This document shows positions 35,101 to 47,000 of a DNA stretch of 64,000 nt, one piece after another. Position numbers and translations under genes: made by a program. Under the pieces are notes generated by a model that worked only from the letters and a program-made list of their open reading frames with translations, was not told where the DNA came from and did no database searches. Source of the stretch: Siderastrea siderea (lineage: Eukaryota > Cnidaria > Anthozoa > Scleractinia > Rhizangiidae); NCBI GenBank assembly GCA_964030785.1, contig OZ034979.1, forward strand, positions 8,200,883 to 8,264,882. The letters are read 5' to 3'. How positions within the stretch are numbered: position 1 is the first letter of the stretch; every line of letters begins with the position of its first letter.

Positions 35101-37100
35101 AAAAAATGTGCACTTAAACTAAGAGATGTGGAATTTTCATTGGAAGGCTGGATCATTAGGTAATTCCGTCTCCGCAATAATTAGTAATTGCAGATGATTC
35201 AAAATTTTCATTCAAAAAGTTCAACCAGGGTTCCCACGTTCAGGCGGGGAATGGTCAGACATAACATAAGCTTTTTAAGGTTAGGCATTTGAGGTCAGGC
35301 AAATACAGGCCTGTAGGAAGGGGGGTGCGATGCTCTGTACACACCCTCCCATGTACAGGCAGCAAATGTCCGTTTATGTGTCGTGATAAGCATATAATTT
35401 GACTTTCGACACTCAATTGAAAACTGCTCCAAAATCAAGAAATATTAATTGTGCTTATTTTGCGTTTTTCATAGTTCAGATGAATTGCTTATTGAAGTAA
35501 CTGACACAGAGGAGGACCCACGAAATGATCCCAATGGTCAGTTGAAAATACAGTTGAACCTATTGTAAGTGACCACCCAAAATGTCAAGCGTAAGTGGCC
35601 ATGTATGAGAGGTGTGCTTACGAAAGGTCACTATGAGATGAAGGGAGGCTTAATCCATGCAAATTAAAAACTGCATACCAGTACCTAAACCAAAATACAT
35701 AGAGGATATTACACGGCGGCGCAAAGATATGAATTTTATTTTCAAGTGGTGAAAACAATATTTTATGAACGAGCACAGCGAGTAAAACATTTTTACCATG
35801 AGAAAATAAAATTCATATCTTCAAGCTGCCGTGTAATTTTCTTTTTATTATATAGACAAGAGTGTTTTTGCACAAACAAGAGTGTAAAAGCTGGAAATGA
35901 TGTCATCGATATCCTCACTAGTGAGAATATGGAAAATATGCCATTTGAGCCCCAGATGTAGTTTCGTATGAACTTTACGAGTGGTCTATTTTCCACTAAA
36001 ACACTCTTGTCTTTGAATAAAATGTAATATGATCTATTTATTGTTATCATTACATTGACAAAACACTTTAATGGAGACCCAGTTAACACTTTGTTCATTT
36101 GTAGATGAGAGTTACTATAACAATGACTATCCTGAAGGCGACTCACAAGAAGAAGAAAGAGAGCTTGAGAATTGTTATGGTTTGTCTTATCGGTTAGGTG
36201 AGTTAGTAATTTTTTCATTATTGTGTAACCGTACCTGTAACCATTCAGATGAAAGATATTAAGCTTTACTTCCCTGTGGTATGTTGTTCATGCTGAAGGT
36301 GCAGGTTCTCACTTCAAGGTCAGTGGATGATATCCTGTGGCATGACTATTCAAAGTAAAAGCTAATTTGAGCTACAATTTCCTGTGTTACTGTGTATTAT
36401 GTCGTGTAAGGTTTGATTGTATGAACAAACTCCTGTGTGTGATTATTTAAATAAAAACAACAGTATTGTGCTGTACCAATATTTATTGCAAAGTGGTTGT
36501 CAATCTCGAGCTTGTGGGTCATTATTCTTTAGTGAGACCATGCAAAGGAAAGATACTTAGCGGCTTCCTCATGGTTCTGTTGTATATTTTTGAGTTTATT
36601 GCAAGTAGAAATTAAATAGAGCCTGACAATTTTTTTACTTTAACTTTGAAAGTGGCACTCTTTTACAGGAAGCTAAAGGATTCTTTGAAGAATACAAAAG
36701 CCCCTTCTCAGCCCTATACTCTTTTCCTCACAAAGGAGACATTTTGACATATTTTGCATGATAACATATCAAGCAGCAAATTTACGCAGATCTGGAAATC
36801 AGAAGTGTGCACTGGTTAAGCAACTTTTGGAGTTGTTTTTAGACCCGATTCTACCAAACGAAACGCTGCTCACTTGCAATGAAATATTGTTTAACCAGGT
36901 GCAGTGACTCTGTAGATTTGTCAGAGACAGTGAGACTACAATTTGAGCATAAAAATTTTGATTAATTAATGTATTCAATGTATTGGAGATATTGGTTATA
37001 ATGTGAATTATTTCTCCTCTTTGCCTTTTTAGATAAGGAGCATCTCTGTGCATGCAGCAAAGAGAATGATCATGAGCTAACTGCTTTTGTGTCACCTTGA
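32177..37100 (+). CDS. Diverged Iwr1/SLC7A6OS-like protein, 8 exons
   Basis: Eight exons join in frame: 32177-32179 (ATG only), 32622-32685, 33772-33867, 34406-34468, 34746-34836, 35475-35536, 36105-36197, 37033-37100 (TGA), encoding 179 residues. Borders are consensus-like (ATG/gtgagt, GAAG/gtaagc, CG/gtgagt, TTAG/gtgagt). The N-terminal half is basic (KRRIKRVLE, RKAQERKRKIKG, KKAKKERQPRS, RRRNKIDR), then acidic (IEVTDTEEDPRNDPN) and DESYYNNDYPEGDSQEEER, which resembles SLC7A6OS DENNWRNDYPD. The last four exons have the same intron phases as SLC7A6OS (1/2, 2/1, 1/1, 1/stop), and exon 34746-34836 is 91 nt, equal to its counterpart, both beginning GTK. I infer a tandem paralogue, probably nuclear. 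The ILCNSV..LTVSE and YVYDFYY motifs are absent. The frame is open upstream to ATG 32,024, so the start is uncertain. Confidence 0.6.
34020..34080. repeat. Single partial unit of the 106-bp repeat family
   Basis: 'gaacggtcacacctgagagtttcattgac' followed by 'gaaagttagaaccaccttgt' matches about half a unit. It lies in the intron after the third exon of the Iwr1-like gene. Confidence 0.6.
34901..35051. mobile_element. Hairpin MITE with 67-bp arms
   Basis: Left arm 34,901-34,967 (CGGGATATTCTTGAGGTAAA...) and right arm 34,985-35,051 are nearly perfect complements around a 17-base loop. It lies in the intron after the 91-nt exon of the Iwr1-like gene. 'aaagacctttact' occurs on both sides (about 34,849 and 35,052), which could be a target duplication or an older local duplication. 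Confidence 0.8.
35550..35650. repeat. Fragment of a mariner-like MITE
   Basis: 'acagttgaacctattgtaagtgaccaccc' with 'aagtggcc' and 'gaaaggtcac' resembles the inward repeats of mariner-type MITEs. The right end is not found. Confidence 0.35.
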
Positions 37101-37483
37101 TCTTTACATCCATAACAAAACTTGTTGCTTTGTTAGTAAATTGTACCAACAAGAGGCAAGTTGAGGTCACATCAAGCATGCTCAGCCGTAGCAGGTGTTA
37201 TGGGTTACGGCCCTTAATGACAGCGTGGTTAAATGACTAAGGAAACATCATGATGATGTAGAGACCAACCTAGCCTACAGTCACCAGGTTCCCGATCTTC
37301 TGTTGGAAAGTTGAACGTGCTAGCCAAAAGTCGAACGTTGGAAAGTCGATCGTGCTAGCCAAAGTAAAAACAAAAAAATAATAATAATAAAACACCAAAA
37401 AAAAGAGCGCTTTGTGAGCTTAGATGAGTCACTTTTTACCAAACCCGATGATTGTGCAAGTAATGAAAACTCTGCTGTAGTAA

Positions 37484-37489
37484 AATAAA
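37484..37489 (+). terminator. Possible polyadenylation signal for the Iwr1-like gene
   Basis: AATAAA about 385 bases after the TGA, followed by a second overlapping AATAAA. The choice is tentative. Confidence 0.3.
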
Positions 37490-38336
37490 ATAAAAACTGT
37501 TGAGCCCAAGTGATGTGTGTTCGCTTTCCGTTCAGTGCACGTTTCCCATTCCGATTCCAATCCAGTAGCTCCAAGGATCAATGGGTCTTCTTTACTCAAT
37601 TACGCTTACACCCCCACCCCCATTTGACGTATAGCCACTTGTCGAGTCCCTTGCTCAGAATCAGTGCGTTTTCCCAACCGCAAAGTGGACAAAAGATAAC
37701 CGCCTCTCTAAATTATTCCCCTTATGGAAACATCTTGTTGCTTGCAGTTCCCTAACTCCCGCAAATATTCCCTGAATTTAACTGTCAATTACTTCAGAAA
37801 AAGAGTCATACTAGAGTTCACAGCCAATAGGGCTTGCAGTGTGAGAAGGAACGTCCTATCTGACTGTTTTCAATGAGATCTTGCCTTTTGCACTGAAAAA
37901 AACGAACCTATTGCCAGGTTAAACAAGGACATTTTACTATTGTCAAGTACGTTACAATGTTTTCTAAGGCAAAAGCAAAGCAATTTCCGACAAAAACTGC
38001 ATATTGCCCGAAATTGTTTTGGACGTTTTTGCCTGACTGTTTATCTATTTTATGCCAGCCACCCCCCCCCCCCTTAAAAAAAAAATTAATAATAATAAAT
38101 AAAAAAATAGTGCTCCTGGATATCTTCACGAGTGTTAGGCTATAAACTTTTCGGGATGAGCATGTACATACCATTGCCATCCCTCGCGTTGTTAGTTTAT
38201 TTGTCAGTCTTCATCATGCACGAGGTAACTAGTCACAAACTAAGTTTCGTGGTATCTCCCACGATCAGGAAATTAGATTTGTTGCAACATGGCATGGGTA
38301 TTCTAAGGCGACAATGTATTTTGAAAGCGGTTTTCT
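37490..38336. other. Intergenic stretch without visible gene
   Basis: Only C and A homopolymers (about 38,064-38,105) and short open frames are seen. Confidence 0.4.
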
Positions 38337-38569
38337 GGGGCACGTTTCTCGAAAGCCCCGAAAAGTTTTCGGCCCCTAAAAGCCATTCGTAAAAATATTG
38401 ACCACTCATTCCACAAAGCTGTTATTTTAGCTTGTCTCTGAGATAAGAATTGTTTAACTTACAGCAAAGTTTCAGGATAAAAAGCTTCTTTGTGTACAAG
38501 ATACGGTGTGAATTATCGTGCCCGAAGTCGACCCGAAAAGTTTCGGGGCTTTTGAGAAATGCACGCCAG
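38337..38569. mobile_element. MITE-like element, relative of the 18.6-kb element
   Basis: The left end 'ggcacgtttctcgaaagccccgaaaagtttt' and the right end 'aaaagtttcggggcttttgagaaatgcacgcc' are inverted repeats and share the 'gtttctcgaaa' core of the element at 18,611-18,854. Confidence 0.65.
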
Positions 38570-38647
38570 GTCACGTTTTCTCAAAACTACATACCACAAA
38601 TTTTAGAAAACGTAAAGAAAATTAATAAACTATCCGCCAATGCTAAC

Positions 38648-38991
38648 GTAGGGCGCTTTCCATTTGACCAAAAATTCCGGTTTGAAATTTCGAAAATTTC
38701 ACCTGGCAAATGAACAGTAAATCCTGAAATTTTCCGGCTGGTTACTCCAGCCCGGTTGCACCGAACTTTTCCATTCATTTTCGGACAGAAATTTACGACA
38801 GAGAGGTACTGCTGAACCGAAATTTTTTCGCATGGAACAGTAATTTCCGATCAGGACGGTCAGACCCAAAAAAGCGGTCCACCTTGAAAGGTGGACCTTC
38901 TTTTCCGAAAATTTAGCGGTTGGACAGAACCGTTCCATTCAGTTTCGGACCGGAATTTCTGGAGATTTTGGCTGAATGGAAAGCGCCCGTA
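38648..38991. mobile_element. MITE with GGGCGCTTTCCATT ends and GTA duplication
   Basis: The element 38,651-38,988 starts GGGCGCTTTCCATTTGACC and ends GGCTGAATGGAAAGCGCCC. GTA is on both sides (38,648-38,650 and 38,989-38,991), a 3-bp duplication as in PIF/Harbinger elements. Internal inverted words include 'aaaattccggt' against 'accggaatttc', and a small hairpin 'ggtccaccttgaaaggtggacc' at about 38,875. Confidence 0.8.
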
Positions 38992-39033
38992 GTTTAAACT
39001 CACACGTATTGGTCCAAAATATGGCGGCCGACA

Positions 39034-40287
39034 GTGGCCATCAAAAGTCAAAAACACAAAATCAAAAGTCGATCTGCAAAGTGAAAAGTCAAACTCAAAA
39101 ATCAAAAGTTGATTTACGAACTAAGAAGTCGCTGTAGAAAGTCAATTTTCAACTTGAAAAGTCGAAATCGAATGTCGATTTCGGAAGTGCGAAAATCGGG
39201 TTGCGAATTCTCACTTCTCACTTGCGACTTTCGACTTTGACTACCCCCATACCCCCCTCCCCTAACATTTTCTTAACGGAGCGGAAGACTGGGACAAAGT
39301 TTTCGTGTCAGATCACGGACAAGGACAAGAAGACACGCGGCTAAAAATTTTTTTTCAATGTTGCAATAAATTGGTCAGTACAAAGGTCTGAAACCATTTA
39401 TTTTGTGTTCTATTTCTAGTTCAGAAAACTCGTAGATCAACTGTGTAAAAATGGGGATGACAGTCCTGCACGACTCCCACGCTCGTGTTTTAGCCGTTCT
39501 CACAACTTTGCTTTCACACGTTTGACTGAAGCGGGGTTCAGCCATCTATTACACATTGCATAGCTATAAAGAAGCTACAACTTCAATTTCATGACGAAGA
39601 GGGACTATAGATCACACTCCATGATACGAAACACAACATCCTGCAAAAGAATTTTATATTAGCCGGACCCGACGTTACAGGACATCAGTAAAAACCACAT
39701 TAAGTCGCTTAACAAACGTTCAGAGGTCGAAATTAACTGAGAAATGTAATAAACAGGCAAGCCACAAGAATCCTCGAGTTATCAGACAATTGCTCAGATT
39801 TCACCTTTTCGGCGCTAGATTTTCACGTGTATTGTCACGCGACTTTTGATGTAAACAAACCGCGAAAGTTCGGACATTCGGTTCCCAAACTGAACCACAC
39901 GTCTACAAATTACTAGTCGCTATTTCAAGTTCCCGTTACTGTATAATTCAAAATGTCAAAGCAGAAGAATAGGAGCGACTTCAACGCCATGAATATGGCT
40001 GAATTATGCTGGCTTTGCTAGGCCTGGTTGCGAAATCTGCTGGACGAGGCTACCAAGTCTTCCGAATTAATAGGGGAGGGGGGTAGGGGGGTGGTCAAAG
40101 TCGAAAGTCGAAAGTGAGAAGTGAGAATTCGAAGCTCGATTTTCGCGCTTCAGAAATCGACATTTGATTTCGACTTTTCAATTAGCGAATTGACTTTTTA
40201 TTTCGTAAATTCACATTTGATTTTTGATTTTGACTTTTCACTTTGAAGATCGACTTTTGGTTTTGACTTTTTACTTTCGATGGCCAC
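39034..40287. mobile_element. 1.25-kb element with long AAAGTCGA-rich inverted repeats
   Basis: Arms of roughly 220 bp (39,034 to about 39,263 and about 40,066 to 40,287) are inverted copies. The ends are GTGGCCATC and GATGGCCAC. The arms are built from many short variants of 'aaaagtcgaaa' and 'aaaagtcaaa', and finish with 'acccccctcccctaa' and its complement. The middle (about 39,270-40,060) shows no transposase. Long repetitive arms are reminiscent of Mutator-like or foldback elements. Target duplications are not clear. Confidence 0.8.
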
Positions 40288-41439
40288 CCTCGGCCACGGT
40301 ACCAAAAAGGACCTGAAGAAATGTACAAGTCACAAAAGACGTGACTTGTTTCATACCAACAACTATCAGATTTGGTTTAAAGCCACGCAAGTTCACGCTC
40401 AGTCATACCACGTCCCCATACATGCAGCCCAATTTTGTTATATAGACAGCCGCTGAATATGAGCAAGCACTCCCTACCAACAGGCTATCAGGTCTCATAA
40501 CCCACCAATTGGGTGGTGTAATTTTTTAGCTTTTTTAAGGTCTGAAATCTCTTAAGTGAAGTAAAGTATAGTATACGAGCCGGACACCAGTTTTGAACTA
40601 TCATTTTATAATGAATTTGTCTTCTTTTCGTATCAAACAAAATATCTTAAAATGCTATAAACATGAGGCATTTCCCCTTACGTTCAACTTACTTTACTGA
40701 TAAACAGTACTCAGTTGCTCTAGCGTTGAAGTTTCTAAAGATGACGAAGAACAGTACCAGGAAGACAAAACATCGTCTTCACTGTTACCTTTTTTGAAAA
40801 GCCACATTTCTCAGATTTGCAATTCCTTGGCGTGGTTTCCTCCACGATGAAATACGTCGGCGGCAAAACCTGAAGCGATACCTTAGCTTTTGAAGTTACA
40901 CAACAACTATACATTCTCACCGCGTCGTTTTCTTTGCGTCTTTATTGTATATTCGTTATTCAAGTTCTCTGTTACTATTTTTTATCTCAATATTGTTCAC
41001 AATTTCAGTAATTTTTGCAACTTATATGCTGCATTCAGTTTTAAGGGTAAGCAGGGCTCGTCTGAATACCAGCCCCGTTACTGAGTGGGCTACCCTGCCA
41101 AATTAAGTTTCACCTATCTAAATATGTTAGATAAAAAGTTACGCTAGAAAATAATCTTAAAATCAGAGGACTATAGAATAATTTAAGACATTTAAAAAAA
41201 TGAAAATATATAAGATTATAAAAACTATGTTTTGTTTTAATTGCAAAAATATGTGAAAGTTTACAAGACGGGCCCTCCAAATCCCAAGGTAGATGATTAA
41301 AGTTATTTACACAGGAGCTTTTCTGACCCCTTTGGTTAGCGAATTAATTAACTATCTAATTCCGCGATACGTTTCTTATCACCGGACTTTTGGCCACTTT
41401 TAGAGCCAACGCAAGGGAAAATCTAGGCTGTAAACAATT
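40288..41439. other. Gene-free stretch
   Basis: A reverse fragment of the 74-bp minisatellite family (intron 5 of SLC7A6OS) is visible at about 40,425-40,500 ('tatagacagccgctgaatatgagcaagc', 'ccctaccaacaggctatca'). The rest is AT-rich without exons. Confidence 0.45.
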
Positions 41440-42785
41440 TACCCCTAAACCCATCCTCGGAGACCCAGGGGCAGCTAGTCGGGACGACGGGATTTTTGTG
41501 GGCGAAAGTTTACAACAAGAGCGGGAGAGCCCCTGGGCACTTACTCTTACCGAACGAGTTCCAGAAGCGTTTGAAATCCCGCCTTCCGATTGGCCAGAAA
41601 AATTTTTTTCTGGTCAATCAGCGAAGAGGAACAGCCGGGCGACTCTCATGTCTTCTTACACGAGGTTGTTTTCCTCATCAATCGCCGTAGTAGCGTGGCC
41701 CGTTCAACGGGAACATTTCTGAGGAGAGCTTCAGAAAAAAAACAATAACAAATAAACGAAGTCGAGGAAATCGCAAACTATAACGTGGCCACAAGAAAAC
41801 AAACACTCACAGGGAATTTTTCACGGCGGACTTATCGAAGGTAACGCAAATTTTTAGAGCTAGCGACTTCTCCTTTCTCCAATGTAACTAATTATTTCTC
41901 CTTCTTCGTTGATCTTCGTCTGAAACTTTTCCATCTCTGATGCACGGGCCACGCAACTATGTTGATCGAGCGTGTCATGTGACGTACTAGAGAGACATCG
42001 ACAGTTAAGCAGAAAATCGCCCAGATCGGCCTCCAGAAGCTCGGAAAAGCAATAAAAGCACAGCAAACACACAGCAGGTAATGTTTTTGAAACTGTATTT
42101 CCATTTTAATGCATTTTCAGCGGAAAACCGCCGATTATTTTCGATCGAATTTCAGCTCCATACAAACACTCATATTACGCTTTGGTTAACTGTGTTTCCC
42201 ACGCTCGATCGACATAGTTGCGTGGCCCGTGCATCGGAGATTCCCGTGGAAAGTTTCAGACGTAGTTCAACGAACAAGGAAAAATAATTAGTTACATCGC
42301 TTACTCGAGTAGCTATTAGCCTCATGCAACACTTGAGAAAGGGGAGTCGTTAGCTCTAAAAATTTACGATACCTTCGATAAGTCCTTCGTGAAAAATCCC
42401 GCCGAGTATTTGTTTTCTTCCGGCCACGTTATAGTTTGCGATTTCTTCGACTTCGTTTATTTATTTAGTATTAATTTTTTTTTTCTGAAGCTCTCCTCAA
42501 AAATGTTCCCGTTGAACGGGCCACACTACTACGGCGATTGATGAGGAAAACAACCTCGTGTAAGAAGGCATGAGAGTCGCCTGGCTGTTTCTCTTCGCTG
42601 ATTGGCCAGAAAAAAAATTTTCTGGCCAATCAGAAGCCGGGATTTCAAACGCTTCTGGAAGTCGTTCGGTAAGAGAAAGTGCCCAGGGGCACTCCCGCTC
42701 TTGTTGTAAACTTTCGCCCATGAAAATCCCGTCGTCCCGACTAGCTGCCCCTGGGTCTCCGAGGATGCCCTAAACCCTAAACTGT
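41440..42785. mobile_element. 1.35-kb foldback element (giant imperfect palindrome)
   Basis: Almost the whole segment is one inverted repeat. 'catcctcggagacccagggg' near 41,452 returns in reverse near 42,750. 'gcttctggaa' and 'tggccagaaaaa' regions mirror around 42,600-42,660, and 'cacgggccacgcaactatg' (about 41,942) mirrors 'catagttgcgtggcccgtg' (about 42,213). The centre is about 42,115. The arms differ by scattered substitutions and small indels. Open frames inside are mirrored shadows and not genes. Confidence 0.85.
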
Positions 42786-43197
42786 GGAAATGTGAAAAAG
42801 AAGTCTCATTTGGTTTGGTCTCACAGAAAATTTTCCAGAATAAGCGGATTTCCTTGAAAGTTGCCCAAACTAGCTAAACGGAATTTTCAAATGGCAAATG
42901 TTACATCCGCTTTCTTCTGTCATTTTCAGGCCTCTCAACAAATTGTGCAAATCAGTTTATGCAGGTGTACCCCCTCAGGCGTATAAAGGATCATGGCTTA
43001 ATATGGGAATAACCCTTCTGGCGGAATAAGGGTCAGTTTACTGTTAGCTTCTTGTTCTACGCCCACGTATTTTTACCCATCAATGTCTGAAAACCCAAAT
43101 CTCGCACATCCCAACAGTTTGCTGATGAAGTGTTGCTGATTTTGTGTAAAAACAGAATCTCTCTTGTTCAACTTGCGAAAGCATTTTTGCAGTTTCG

Positions 43198-44067
43198 CTT
43201 ACTACCATTTTCGTTCAACCCTGAAACGTGACGATTTTTTCGCGTATGTTTACTTTTTAAACTTAACGGTTTTGTCTGGTTACGTGTCACTTTTCACCAC
43301 TGATGAAATGTTGGCGGTTATGTCGCGAAATTGACAGGGTTCTTGGCGCTATTCGAACATGTTTTGTTCACGTGATCTGAAACTTTTCAGGTTTTCCGTG
43401 CGGGGAGCATGTTTTGTTCACGTGCTTTGAAACTTTATGGTCTGCGAAACGACCGATTTTGAAATTTGTTGTGCTCCAAACCGCTCTAACTCCTCGATGA
43501 TTTGGGAAAGGTAGATAGATGGGGAGTGGACTTTCAATACTTCGATGAGTTCAAGGTCATCTTCCTGTAATTTTTCAGATGTCAGGCCACTTTAGGCTTC
43601 GCTAATGTTTGCATTTCGTCCCAGCATCTGTACCATACAGATTTTGCCGTGTTTACGGTCACGCAACTCGTTCGCAAATTGTGTAAAACTCCGCGGAATA
43701 TGACCCGTAAATTGGTCACCTCCTTCACTGATAATTCTGTCAATGATGGAGTATTTTAAATCTTGATCTAAAGCGACTCCTTGACGGTACCTCCTTCCAA
43801 ACTTGTTAACTTGTTTTAATGAAATTTTTTCTCATCTTCTTCTCTGCAAAAACTAAAAGACTTTCGTGCGGCAAAACTTGAAAAGTCTCAGAGCACGTGA
43901 ACAAAACATGTTCGAATGGCGCCAAGAACCTTGTCAGTTTCGCAACATAACCGCCAAGGTTTCATTGGTCAAACTTGACACGTAACCAGACAAAACCGTT
44001 AAGTTTGAAAAGTAAACATACGCCAAAAAATCGTCACGCTTCAGGGTTGAACGAAAATGGTAGTAAG
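43198..44067. mobile_element. 0.87-kb element with about 220-bp inverted arms next to the Kir gene 3' end
   Basis: The left arm starts CTTACTACCATTTTCGTTCA and the right arm ends with its complement. The arms stay close to 'gaacatgttttgttcacgtg' and the 'ttgccg(c)acgaaag' region. The right end is only 25 bases beyond the Kir stop codon, so the Kir 3' UTR must run into or through the element. Within the left arm 'catgttttgttcacgtg' is repeated at about 43,369 and 43,408. Confidence 0.85.
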
Positions 44068-44092
44068 AGCAGGCGACGTACACACCATGTTT

Positions 44093-47000
44093 TCAAACAA
44101 CCCTGCAGTTATTGTTAGAGTAACTTTCAGAGTTTTTCATTGAAGATCCTGGGGCTTGTTCTTTTGGAATCCACACTTGGCATTCACAGTCTCCATTCGA
44201 TTGCTCGCTGATCTCCTCTTCTTTCGACTTTTCACATTTCATATATTTCCTCCCCTTGTTCATTGACTGTTCATATTCCTTGGCAGACAAAGAGGGCGTT
44301 GTCACTCGATAGGTTTTGTCAAACGACGACAGATCAACTTTCAGGCCTTGCTCGCTGATACTACGGAATACTGAAATGGGGTGGAACCGCTGACCCCAGA
44401 TTATTTCCTCTGCCAGATACGAGGTTTTTGCCTGGGTAACCATGCCTGTTGATTCAACAACACCCTCTAAGATAGCCACTATTTCCATCCGGGAGAACGC
44501 GAGATCTTGAGCCCCGAGTTCGTACAGCGGACTGCGATCATCGATCACGTGAACGATTGTCAGAGGCATCAAAAGAAATGGGCTGATACGCTCGCCGGCC
44601 TCGATTCCACGTTCAGTGCTGACTGGAAGTTCTTGTTGGGATACTAAGATCTCTTGTCCACTGGCAGTGGTGCGAAATCTGAAGCAGTGGAGCGATATTT
44701 GCACGTCTAGTAACTGGCTTTTGCGTGCGTCCCCGACACGAAACATAAGAGACAAAAATCCGTTGAACGGGGCGATTACCGCATGCTTCGAGAACATCAC
44801 CATTTGGGCTCTGGGACGAGGGCGGGAAAGTTTCGCGAAAATGAGGCCAAGGAGTGACGTGGACAACATGAAACCCGTGAGGGACTGGAGTAGAAGGAAT
44901 ATCACCGCCTCAGGGCATTCTGGGGTGATCTGTGGTTAAAAAGAAAGGACTTGTTACGTAGAAGCCTGTGGATAAACCGAGTTCGCGGGAGAGCTTACAG
45001 GAAGATGTATACGCAGTAAACTTGACTTGACCCTTTAATTTAAGGGCCCATTAAAGTATCTCGTTGCCATGATACGCGGTTGCCATGCACGTGCAATTTT
45101 ACTTCCGGTCGTCCGCAAATTTTTCGCGCGCTTTCTGGCCTCCCGGCGCCGGCCCGTCGCCGGTTCAAGTCGCCGATAATTTTTTTATTTCGTTGCGACA
45201 AACACAAAAGAAACTTTTTTGTTTACTTTTTAAATTGATTTTAATTTTCTGCTTTACGTTTACAACATGTGAGTTGTGCCTTTATTTCTTAAACTGGGTG
45301 TTTCAGTTGAAAATGAGCTCGAAGCTATCCACGTACGCACGTAAACAGAAAGCGCAGCGATGGCTGCAAGTCGATGGGGAAATGCACATCGCGAAAAGCC
45401 GACATTCAAAGATTTTCAGTGTCAGGTCGGGGATCATGTCAGTGATGCGGAGGCAAACAGAAATAAGTACTGTGCCATCATCCCGAACCCATAAAGAAAT
45501 CCCTGCCTGTGTCCACGGCCGTGACTTCGACTGCTCTCAAACTACCTGACGTCGCTTGCTAGAAAACTGTAATCGATGTGCGAACCTGTGAACTGTCCTT
45601 CCGAACCTGAGCAACTCCAGTGTTTAGACAGCTCTTCAAGAAACGAAGCTCTCGAGGCCACTGACTTGCAGCCACTGTCGCAAGACAGCGTGGAGCAGCA
45701 TACAACAAGAAAGGAAGCTTGTAAATTGTCCTTGAAAGCAGCTCTATCGCGCGAATTTCATGCCCACATTGACAATGACAAATAATGGTGAGCTCGATAC
45801 ATCTGATGGGCAACGTCTGCTATCAACATCACTTGAGAAATTAGCAAAAAGTAATTTAAGCGATCTAAAAGACTGTGACTGTAGAAAGGACTGAGAAATA
45901 CGAATTTTGTTCGGTAAAACAAAACACAGTTGAAGAGTTTGAGTTCGAGTGCAGTCGATGTGGACAGAAATTCAGCTTGAAGAGTGATACCTCTGTCGTG
46001 AAAGCCACAATTCGTCCAAGGTCTGCAATACGTAACGTAATCGTGCTCTTTCATTCCTTGTGAGTATTTCAAAGATTATCATAAAATTCTCTGGACTCTA
46101 AGTCTGGACCAAGTCAATTCGACTCGGTGGATCCACATTGTTGAATGGCTTGCGCCGTTCGTAAAACAGATCGCCGACTGGAGCGTGAAAGAAGCGAGAA
46201 CTGAAGCAATCCAACGGAAAAACCAATCATCATTACACATCCAGTTCGACGGCTTTTATCTGACTCGCGGCCATTATTCCAACAACAGCTCAGCTCAGCT
46301 AAGCTACCGTCCACGATGCTAAGAATGGGAAAATTATCGCCTTAGCGACCTAGCCATTTAACGCTTAGGCACCTGGCCATTGAAAAAAGTAGCGTCATTT
46401 CCGGTGCCGCGAAAAATGTACTTTTCTCGTCGAGAAGTAAACGTAGCTGCTACATTTTAAAAGAAATCGAAAAAACATCTTTTTTCCTCGAAATTTAAGC
46501 ATCCTTTTTGCGAAAAAACAGAAAACAAAAAAATTATACCCAAAAGAGTGGTCAAAGAAGCACATTTTTCATTCTTATTTGTTTATTTTTCTTCGTAAAC
46601 CAAAACGCATGCTTAACTTTCCTCAAGACGGCTTATGAAATGGTACGGTACAAGAAATTATGGACAAAAAGGTAAGTCTTGAAGTAAAAACGCATTTTTC
46701 TGTTTCTGATCACGTGACATGGGGCGTGGTCCGATGACGTCATAAACTGAACCATACTTGCCCTCAATGAATGTTGTCCAAATTTGGTCCAATGAAAGCA
46801 TACATGTGTTCAGTTACAGCAAACTCATTTTTCCCTAGCAACGGCCTAAAAAGATACTGTAATGGGCCCTTAACAGTGATCAGCAGTGCTCAGCATCAAA
46901 TTTCTCCTCATCATATCAGTGTAATATAACACAGAAAGGTCATGAGGATTTAGCAAATGATCACCAAAGATGAATTTTCTTGATGTTTAAACGAATTCTA

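Noticed and set aside
41390..42721. Pairs of opposite open frames as genes
   Set aside because: They are mirror copies of each other created by the giant palindrome.
45085..45549. 154-codon frame as an independent gene
   Set aside because: It lies inside the TTAA-flanked transposon and reads as part of a broken transposase gene with shifted frames.
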